DNA of 29,350 nt, from the NCBI GenBank assembly GCA_905215445.1, contig CAJMPZ010000026.1, positions 1-29,350 of the forward strand, written 5' to 3'. Position numbers and translations under genes: made by a program. This DNA comes from an uncultured bacterium (GTDB taxonomy: Bacteria; Actinomycetota; Coriobacteriia; Coriobacteriales; Coriobacteriaceae). Under the pieces are notes generated by a model. It was not told the DNA's origin, did no database searches, and worked only from the letters and a program-made list of their open reading frames with translations. This document shows, piece by piece, positions 23,886-29,350 of the stretch. Each line of letters opens with the position of its first letter. Positions within the stretch are counted from its first letter, which is position 1.

Positions 23886-25163
23886 CTACGGCGCGAGCAC
23901 ATCCAGCGGAACAACTTGGACGCCGCGGTCAGTGACATAGGCTTGTGAACCAAATCCAATGATTACGACTTTCGAAACTGGCGGGTTGTTTCCGGCGGCA
24001 ACCATACGCTTCTCGACAGCAATAAGGCTGTCAGACGCCTCTTCGATTTGGGCGGAGCTGAGCTTGATTTCGACCGGGATCCACGTTCCACCGGGAGCCG
24101 CAATGACTGCATCGACTTCTAGATCGCGAGAATCGTGATAGTGATAGAGGCCCATTCCATTTGCCTGCGCATAAACCCACAAATCATGAAGGGCCAACGA
24201 TTCAAAAAGCAGCCCAAGCGTCTTGAAATCTAGCAGCAATGTCGCCGGAGTCGCTCCGAGCGCAGCGGCCGCCAGTGACGGATCAGCGAGATGATGCTTC
24301 TTCGATTCTCTTAAGTGCACGGGAGATCTCATTGCGGGGTTCCATGCGGGAATATCGCGAACGAAACTAACCCGAGCGAGAAGGGATATATATGATGCCG
24401 CCGTTTGTCTCGATACTTCTCCACCAAGATCGGCTACGAGCGTCTTGAGTGTCGCCAAAGTGGATTCATTGCGCGCAAGCGATTCGATGACAGCTTTGAC
24501 CTTTTCAGGGTCGCGGCGAGAGCCGTCGACACGAGACAAATCTTCTTCGGCGACTATGCCGATGTAACGTTTCGCCATCGCCGACGCAGCCAGCGCATCG
24601 CGACCGACCGCCGCGGGCCATCCGCCACGGACAACGTACTCGGCAATCGAGGCGGAATCCAGCGATCCGAAAGCGCCATTGAACTTTTCGCCAGAAATAA
24701 TGCCCGACAGCTTAACCGCGCCGCTGGATTTCCCAAGCTCGAAAAGCGTCATGGTATCCATGCGCAATTTAGCGAACCTTCCAGCGCCACTGTGCATTGG
24801 ACGTTCGTCGTCTCGCGGTGTCGCTGACCCCGTAAATATGAACTGACCAGGCTCGCCGCTGCGGTTGTCGCACTCAAACCGTGCCGCGTCCCAAAGTTTC
24901 GGAACCTCCTGCCACTCGTCAATCAGCCGCGGCACCTCGCCGGAAACGGCAAGAGCCGGGTCAGTCTCGGCACGCAAGCGATTCTCGAAGTTGCGGGACG
25001 GGTCCATGAGAAGGAGCCTGGACGCCGCACGGGTCTCGGCCGTGGTCGTCTTTCCGCACCATTTCGGTCCTTCGATGAGAACGGCGCCGAATATACCCAG
25101 CAGCTGGTCAAGCTCATTTTCGATAATTCTAGTGTAGTACTTCTTTGGCATAATTATCACCAT
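23886..25163 (-). CDS. DUF4143 / AAA_14 family ATPase
   Basis: This 425-aa protein has an AAA-type core (Walker A GPKWCGKT at 32-39, Walker B RLIDEWQ at 79-85, a sensor-like FIFTGSATP at 108-116) and a C-terminal DUF4143 domain (about 205-375) ending in a PD-(D/E)xK-like pattern, EVD at 349-351 and VEIK at 364-367. Such orphan ATPases are patchily distributed and occur in multiple copies in gut anaerobes; function unknown, with nuclease or toxin-like ideas untested. Its base composition is AT-richer than its neighbours, and it lies between diverged direct repeats, so recent gain is likely. ATG 25163 or ATG 25151 could be the start; the latter follows GGTGAT. Confidence 0.88.
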   Translation of the reverse strand: MVIIMPKKYYTRIIENELDQLLGIFGAVLIEGPKWCGKTTTAETRAASRLLLMDPSRNFENRLRAETDPALAVSGEVPRLIDEWQEVPKLWDAARFECDNRSGEPGQFIFTGSATPRDDERPMHSGAGRFAKLRMDTMTLFELGKSSGAVKLSGIISGEKFNGAFGSLDSASIAEYVVRGGWPAAVGRDALAASAMAKRYIGIVAEEDLSRVDGSRRDPEKVKAVIESLARNESTLATLKTLVADLGGEVSRQTAASYISLLARVSFVRDIPAWNPAMRSPVHLRESKKHHLADPSLAAAALGATPATLLLDFKTLGLLFESLALHDLWVYAQANGMGLYHYHDSRDLEVDAVIAAPGGTWIPVEIKLSSAQIEEASDSLIAVEKRMVAAGNNPPVSKVVIIGFGSQAYVTDRGVQVVPLDVLAP

Positions 25164-25265
25164 TGTTTACCAGTACATTTAACCAAATATACAGTTACTA
25201 TTTAACCAAATATCAATTCTTTGGTTAACCATATTTACGCATTTCAATTAACGAAACAGATTAAA
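25164..25265 (-). promoter_or_regulatory. AT-rich promoter region with TTAACCA repeats
   Basis: Upstream of the DUF4143 gene the DNA is strikingly AT-rich for this window. The 14-mer atttaaccaaatat occurs at 25177-25190 and 25200-25213, 23 bases apart, and an inverted tttggttaa follows at 25220-25228. Spaced direct and inverted copies look like binding sites for a regulator controlling the minus-strand gene. Confidence 0.5.
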
Positions 25266-25348
25266 CATGTACTGTTTGAGTTGGCACTTGGGAAATCTCT
25301 CGCTGGGCAATCCGTTGCTACGGCTGAGGCCTCTTCGTCGAACCGACA

Positions 25349-25426
25349 CCCCCGGCGAGCAACTTATGCCCGCCGGGCGCCTTGTTAAAAGAAGTGAAAG
25401 AAAGCAAAAGAAGTTAAAACTTGCAA
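25349..25426. repeat. Direct-repeat copy 2 flanking the DUF4143 gene
   Basis: The sequence cccggcgagcaacttatgcc followed by cgccgggcgccttgttaaaa and, after an extra 19 bases, aaaacttgcaa matches 23818-23880 in the same orientation. It can also fold as a hairpin (cccggcg/cgccggg). It is part of the 371-bp gene-free stretch 25164-25534. Confidence 0.65.
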
Positions 25427-25464
25427 AAGAAATTAAAGCGGGGGTGAGGGGCGTTTTTAGCTGT

Positions 25465-25508
25465 TTTGGGCCGCCGCGGCCAGCGGGGGCGGGTCGCGGC
25501 GGCCCAAA
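25465..25508 (-). terminator. Strong GC hairpin after mgtA
   Basis: The 14-base arms 25465-25478 (tttgggccgccgcg) and 25495-25508 (cgcggcggcccaaa) are perfect, with a 16-base loop. It begins 27 bases downstream of the minus-strand mgtA stop. A U run is missing on the minus strand, so the call as terminator rests on position and stability. Confidence 0.5.
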
Positions 25509-25534
25509 CATCCTTGACGAGGGTGCCTGTGGAG

Positions 25535-28303
25535 TTACAGCAGTTCGCCGTGGCGGGCGATGTAGCGGCGCTTGGCCAGCTGGGTGAGTGCGATGTAGGC
25601 GGCGACGATGCTGACGAGCAGCGCGAAGAAGCTCGGCGGCAGCGGCATGAGGTCTAGCGCATCGGCGATGGGGCTTGCCGGCAGCCAGGTGACGAGTACC
25701 AGACCCAGCACGGTGAGAGCGCACAGTGCCGGCGCGGCGTGGTCGCGCGCGCTCGGCAGGCGCGGGGAGCGCAGCATGTGGATCACGAGCGTCTGCGACC
25801 ACATGGACTCGACAAACCAACCGCTCTGGAAGAGCGCCGTAAAGGCCGCCATGCCTGCGACGTCGCCTACAGCGGCAAGCTCTGCCCAGCTTGAGCCCAC
25901 GGCGGCGGGGCACACCACAAAGAAGAGCACGGCGAAAGTCACGATATCAAACAGTGAGCTCACGGGACCCAACTCGAGCATAAAGCCCTTAATGGACGCG
26001 GCATCCCAGGCGCGCGGACGGGCGGTCCAGGCGTCGTCGACGGTGTCCCACGGCAGCGCGATGCACACGATCTCGTAGACCAGCGACAGCAGCACCAACT
26101 GCAGAGCGCTCATGGGCAAGAACGGCAAGAACAGGCTCGCGACGGTCACGGATAGCACGTTGCCAAAGTTGGAGCTCACCGTGGTCTTGAGGTACTTGAG
26201 TAGGTTGCCGTAGGTGCGGCGGCCTTCGATGATGCCGCGCTCGAGCACGCCCAGGTCCTTCTGGAGCAAGATGATATCGGCAGATTCCTTGGCAATGTCG
26301 ACGGCCGAATCGACCGAGATGCCGCAATCGCTTGCACGCATGGCGGCGGCGTCGTTGATGCCATCGCCCATAAAGCCCACGGTGTGGCCGAGCAGCTCGC
26401 GCATGACACGCACCAGACGCGCCTTCTGCAGCGGCGAGAGCTTGGCGAAGAGGTGGGTGTTCTCGGCGCGCTCGGCAAGTTCGGCGTCATCGAGCGCATC
26501 GATCTCGGAGCCCAGCAAGACGTTGCTCGCGTCGATACCGATCTGTTCGCAGACGGTGGCCGCGACGCGGTCGTTGTCGCCGGTCAGGACCTTGACTGCC
26601 ACGCCCTTGGCCTCGAGGGTGGCGATGGCGCCCACGGCACTTGCTTTGGGCGGATCGAGGAAGGCCAAAAAGCCCATCAGCACCATGTCGCACTCGTCGG
26701 CGATGCCAAACTCACCCACGCAGCGCGGATTGGTCTTTTGCGCCACGGCGATCACGCGCAGGCCCTCGGCATTGAGTTCGGCGACTTGCTTGCGAATCTG
26801 GGCGAGCTTATTTTCGCTGAGCGGCTGGGCGACACAGTCAACCTCGACAAAGGAGCAAATCTCGAGCATTTCCTCGGCAGCTCCCTTGGTAACCATCTGG
26901 GTTTTGCCCTGGGCGTCGGCGACGACTACGCTCAGGCGACGGCGTGAGAAATCGAAGGGCACCTCGTCGACCTTGGTATAGCGGTCGCGCAGGCTCTGGC
27001 CCAGCGTGGAGTCGGGCGCGACAGTCGAGGGCGTCACGTCGGCACGGTCGATGACGGCCAGGTCGATAAGGTTTTTGAGGCCGGTCTGGAAGAAGCTGTT
27101 CAAAAACGCATGGCGCAGCACGCGTGCGTCCTCGTTGCCGTCAGTGTTGAGATAGCGCTCGAGCACGATGCGGTCTTCGGTGAGGGTGCCGGTCTTGTCA
27201 CAGCACAGGACATCCATGGCACCGAGGTTTTGGATCGCCGGCAGCTCCTTGACGATAACCTGGCGGCGGGCGAGGTCCTTGGCGCCCTGCGACAGGCTCG
27301 TGGTCACGATGACGGGAAGCATCTGCGGCGTGATGCCCACGGCCACGCTCGTGGCGAACAGCAGCGCGTCGATGACGCTGCCCTTGGTGGCGGCGTTGAT
27401 GGCAAAGACGGCCGGCGCCATAACGAGCATAAGGCGTACGAGCAGCATGGAGACGCTCGAGACGCCGCGGTCAAACGCGCTCTTCTCGCCGCGCCCGTTG
27501 AGCATCTTGGCGATGCCGCCCAGGTAGGTGTCCGAGCCGGTGGCAACGACAAGTGCTATAGCGGTGCCGTTTTGCACGGAGGTGCCGGTAAAGACGATGT
27601 TTTTGCAGGCAGAGAGCGGCAGCGCGGGGCTGCCGGCACCCTCGGCGACGGTGATGGCAGCGGTCTTTTCGACGGCCTCGCTCTCGCCGGTGAGTGCGGA
27701 CTCGATCACAAACAGGTCGCGCGCGGTGATGATGCGGGCATCGGCCGGCACCATGTCGCCGGCAGAGAGGCGGATCACATCGCCGGGGACGAGCTCGTCG
27801 AAGGGAATCTCGATGCGCTCGCCGCCGCGCAGGGCACAGCAGGTGTTGGAGACCAGGTCCTTGAGGGCCTCGGCCGCATTGCCGCTGCGGGCCTCCTGGA
27901 TAAACTTCATGCCGCCCGATACCAGCAGCATGATGCCGATAACGATGACCGTGGAGGGGTCGCGCTGGGGCTCGGGCACGGCGAGCACGTCGATGTAGAG
28001 CGAGACCAGTGCGAGGGCGGCGAGGATGCCAGCGAAGGGATCGACGAACGCGTCGGCGATGCGGCGGGCGAGCGTCTTGGTCGGCGCTTCGATGGTGTTG
28101 GGGCCGACGGCGCTCAGGCGCTCGGCGGCGCGCTCGGCGGTGAGGCCGTTTGCCGTGGCGTCAAGCAGTACGAGAGTGTCCTCAGCACAATGGGTGGCGG
28201 CGAATATGGTGTTCTTGGGCAGGCCGGCGTGGGCGGCAGGGCGCGCCGTGCGGCGGCGCTTGGAGATAGCTTCGAGTACCGTAGCGGTTTTGAGCATCAG
28301 CAT
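25535..28303 (-). CDS. mgtA: Mg2+-importing P-type ATPase (MgtA/MgtB type)
   Basis: This 922-aa P3B-type ATPase brings Mg2+ into the cell. An N-terminal cytoplasmic region with GLTAERAAERLSAVGPNTIE precedes spans 1-2, the actuator domain has LTGESEAVEK, and the phosphorylation site is DKTGTLTED (Asp369). The membrane metal motif ITPQMLPVIVTTSL and the span NFGNVLSVTVASLFLPFLPM are diagnostic of MgtA/MgtB. The hinge is GDGINDAAAM, and six C-terminal spans follow. Length is normal. AAGGAGG lies 6 bases before the ATG. Upstream is a long leader with a small ORF and a palindrome (28304-28575), suggesting regulation after transcription starts, as is known for enterobacterial mgtA. It is divergent from pyrE. 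Confidence 0.97.
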   Translation of the reverse strand: MLMLKTATVLEAISKRRRTARPAAHAGLPKNTIFAATHCAEDTLVLLDATANGLTAERAAERLSAVGPNTIEAPTKTLARRIADAFVDPFAGILAALALVSLYIDVLAVPEPQRDPSTVIVIGIMLLVSGGMKFIQEARSGNAAEALKDLVSNTCCALRGGERIEIPFDELVPGDVIRLSAGDMVPADARIITARDLFVIESALTGESEAVEKTAAITVAEGAGSPALPLSACKNIVFTGTSVQNGTAIALVVATGSDTYLGGIAKMLNGRGEKSAFDRGVSSVSMLLVRLMLVMAPAVFAINAATKGSVIDALLFATSVAVGITPQMLPVIVTTSLSQGAKDLARRQVIVKELPAIQNLGAMDVLCCDKTGTLTEDRIVLERYLNTDGNEDARVLRHAFLNSFFQTGLKNLIDLAVIDRADVTPSTVAPDSTLGQSLRDRYTKVDEVPFDFSRRRLSVVVADAQGKTQMVTKGAAEEMLEICSFVEVDCVAQPLSENKLAQIRKQVAELNAEGLRVIAVAQKTNPRCVGEFGIADECDMVLMGFLAFLDPPKASAVGAIATLEAKGVAVKVLTGDNDRVAATVCEQIGIDASNVLLGSEIDALDDAELAERAENTHLFAKLSPLQKARLVRVMRELLGHTVGFMGDGINDAAAMRASDCGISVDSAVDIAKESADIILLQKDLGVLERGIIEGRRTYGNLLKYLKTTVSSNFGNVLSVTVASLFLPFLPMSALQLVLLSLVYEIVCIALPWDTVDDAWTARPRAWDAASIKGFMLELGPVSSLFDIVTFAVLFFVVCPAAVGSSWAELAAVGDVAGMAAFTALFQSGWFVESMWSQTLVIHMLRSPRLPSARDHAAPALCALTVLGLVLVTWLPASPIADALDLMPLPPSFFALLVSIVAAYIALTQLAKRRYIARHGELL

Positions 28304-28387
28304 AGGGTCCTCCTTGTTGAAGGGAGTTAGCGTACGTGTCGTATTTGCTTCAAAAAACCTAGATGTCGCTCACGTCAAGCTCGCGAA

Positions 28388-28420
28388 CCGCCACAAAGGG
28401 GACAGGCACCTTTGTGGCGG
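28388..28420. repeat. 33-bp palindromic repeat in the mgtA leader
   Basis: ccgccacaaagg and ctttgtggcgg form 11-12 bp arms around ggacaggca. It is the same family as 22164-22196, inverted. Outer sequences gcgaaccg and cggttcgtg (28383-28390, 28431-28439) extend or compete with the stem, so a mgtA transcript would carry a large hairpin here. The rest of 28304-28387 shows only the mgtA ribosome-binding site and a short A/T run at 28351-28357. Confidence 0.75.
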
Positions 28421-28443
28421 TTTTGACGATCGGTTCGTGACGC

Positions 28444-28515
28444 TTATGCGAATACGGAATCCTCGCGGCGTGCCGAGGGCGACATGCAGGTTTTTCGACT
28501 ATGACTGCCTTCCAT
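28444..28515 (-). CDS. Small ORF (23 aa) in the mgtA leader
   Basis: On the minus strand an ATG at 28515 follows a perfect AAGGAGG (28528-28522) at a 6-base spacing and encodes MEGSHSRKTCMSPSARREDS plus VFA, ending at a TAA. The ribosome-binding site is among the best in the window, which argues for real translation. It lies 140 bases before the mgtA start with a stable palindrome between them. It could be a leader peptide controlling mgtA, in the manner of enterobacterial mgtL, though it has no proline run and no sequence likeness to MgtL. Confidence 0.45.
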   Translation of the reverse strand: MEGSHSRKTCMSPSARREDSVFA

Positions 28516-28581
28516 GGCACACCTCCTTATGGACGGGCGCAGCGCGCTTTGGGTATCTCGTACCCGTTTTAATCCGCCCGT

Positions 28582-28610
28582 ATTCTTGATGAGGGGGTTT
28601 GTCGTGTCAA
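28582..28610 (-). promoter_or_regulatory. Candidate promoter for the leader ORF and mgtA
   Basis: On the minus strand TTGACA (28610-28605) is a perfect -35 hexamer; 17 bases further lies AAGAAT (28587-28582), a 4/6 match to the -10. Transcription would begin near 28575, giving mgtA an untranslated leader of about 270 bases that includes the small ORF and the palindrome. Confidence 0.45.
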
Positions 28611-28739
28611 CCCCTTTGTTTGGAAAACCATTGCCCCTGACAAAGCCTTTACAGAATGCCGAGGCCCCAAAGCGCGCCCGCAACGCGCCCTGCCTGCGCT
28701 AAACTGGAAGGCACGTACGCGATTACGAGAGGAGCCCGC

Positions 28740-29350
28740 ATGGAGGCTTACAAGCAAGAGTTCATCAAGTTCATGGTCGAGTCCGACGTTCTTAAGTTCG
28801 GTAGCTTTACGCTCAAGAGTGGCCGTCAGTCCCCGTTCTTTATGAACGCTGGCGCTTACGTGACGGGCTATCAGCTCAAGAAGCTGGGCGAGTATTACGC
28901 CCAGGCCATCCACGATAACTTTGGCGACGACTTCGATGTGCTGTTTGGACCGGCCTACAAGGGTATTCCGCTGGCCGTCGTGACCGCAATTGCCTACCAC
29001 GAGCTGTACGGCAAGGAGGTCAAGTACTGCTGCGACCGCAAGGAGGCCAAGGACCACGGCGCCGATAAGGGCAACCTGCTGGGCTATGAGCCCCAGGACG
29101 GCGACCGCGTGGTCATGGTCGAGGACGTCACCACCAGCGGTAAGTCCATCGACGAGACCTATCCCAAGGTTAAGGCTGCTGCCGATGTCGAGATCAAGGG
29201 CCTCATCGTGTCCCTCAACCGCATGGAGGTCGGCAAGGGTGGCGTGACCACCGCGCAGAAGGAGATCGAGGCCAAGTACGGTTTCCCCGTCGCGAGCATC
29301 GTTTCCATGGCCGAGGTCGTCGAGACCCTCTACAACCACGAGATCGACGG
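28740..29350 (+). CDS. pyrE: Orotate phosphoribosyltransferase, 3' end outside window
   Basis: The first 203 codons of PyrE are present; the frame is open at the window edge. The enzyme joins orotate and PRPP to make OMP in pyrimidine synthesis. The start MEAYKQEFIKFMVESDVLKFGSFTLKSGRQSPFF is typical, GPAYKGIPLA (70-79) binds substrate, and the PRPP loop VVMVEDVTTSGKS is at 125-137. A lysine/arginine-bearing segment CDRKEAKDHGADKG (98-111) is the catalytic mobile loop. GAGAGGAG (28727-28734) precedes ATG 28740 by 5 bases. A TAAACT at 28700-28705 may be the -10. No other pyrimidine gene is visible here. Confidence 0.96.
   Translation, partial: MEAYKQEFIKFMVESDVLKFGSFTLKSGRQSPFFMNAGAYVTGYQLKKLGEYYAQAIHDNFGDDFDVLFGPAYKGIPLAVVTAIAYHELYGKEVKYCCDRKEAKDHGADKGNLLGYEPQDGDRVVMVEDVTTSGKSIDETYPKVKAAADVEIKGLIVSLNRMEVGKGGVTTAQKEIEAKYGFPVASIVSMAEVVETLYNHEID

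Noticed and set aside
25248..25913. Minus-strand 221-codon frame overlapping the end of mgtA
   Set aside because: It is Arg/Pro-rich shadow sequence of mgtA and runs through the GC hairpin and the repeat.
28514..28702. Plus-strand 62-codon frame before pyrE
   Set aside because: No ribosome-binding site or recognisable sequence; it overlaps the mgtA promoter/leader region on the other strand.

Overview
The window looks like chromosomal DNA of a high-GC actinobacterium of the class Coriobacteriia, most likely Collinsella or a close relative. This rests on the codon style (strong G/C at third positions), the gene types (a Coriobacteriia-type NRAMP-related Mg transporter, a DUF362 ferredoxin protein, DUF4867, LuxS, GH1 6-phospho-beta-glucosidase) and the many short palindromic repeats built on 'tgtcccc' cores. 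The genus is inferred from memory, not from a search. No rRNA, tRNA, CRISPR array or complete transposase was seen.

Layout. 1-3900: an FtsX-type ABC exporter pair (ATPase plus 888-aa permease), flanked on both sides by one repeat family. 3902-6324: a DUF362/ferredoxin protein convergent with a membrane-anchored alpha/beta hydrolase; a strong hairpin and a small element with terminal inverted repeats lie between them. 6511-12296: a same-strand run of TrhA/hemolysin III, a CNNM/CorC-type protein, an orphan protein related to the N-terminal domain of cyanophycin synthetase, a YtxH protein overlapping a PRC-barrel protein, and a membrane-anchored NodB-fold protein whose metal site is destroyed. 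12297-15794: a long structured leader, then a PRC/MgtE_N/CBS/5-TM protein and an NRAMP-related magnesium-type transporter, closed by a textbook terminator. 15795-16245: a gene-free stretch with a striking palindromic element. 16246-18462 (minus): an OatA-type acyltransferase-3/SGNH O-acetyltransferase. 18650-22004: ribokinase, nucleoside hydrolase, luxS and DUF4867. 22005-22357: stacked palindromic repeats. 22358-23788: GH1 6-phospho-beta-glucosidase. 23886-25163 (minus): a DUF4143 ATPase bracketed by diverged direct repeats, probably acquired. 25535-28303 (minus): MgtA-type Mg2+ P-type ATPase with a long leader holding a small ORF. 28740 to the end: pyrE, cut by the window edge.

How the genes work together. 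Four genes are of families tied to Mg2+ or divalent-cation movement (CNNM/CorC-like, MgtE-like, NRAMP-related, MgtA). Both the MgtE-like gene and mgtA have long leaders with hairpins and a candidate short ORF, which suggests post-initiation control of Mg2+ uptake. Nucleoside hydrolase plus ribokinase form a nucleoside-to-ribose-5-phosphate salvage pair, and LuxS recycles S-ribosylhomocysteine. The least conventional items are the orphan cyanophycin-synthetase-N-like protein, the metal-site-less NodB protein, the MgtE-like protein that seems to lack pore residues beside a separate transporter, and the repeat elements.
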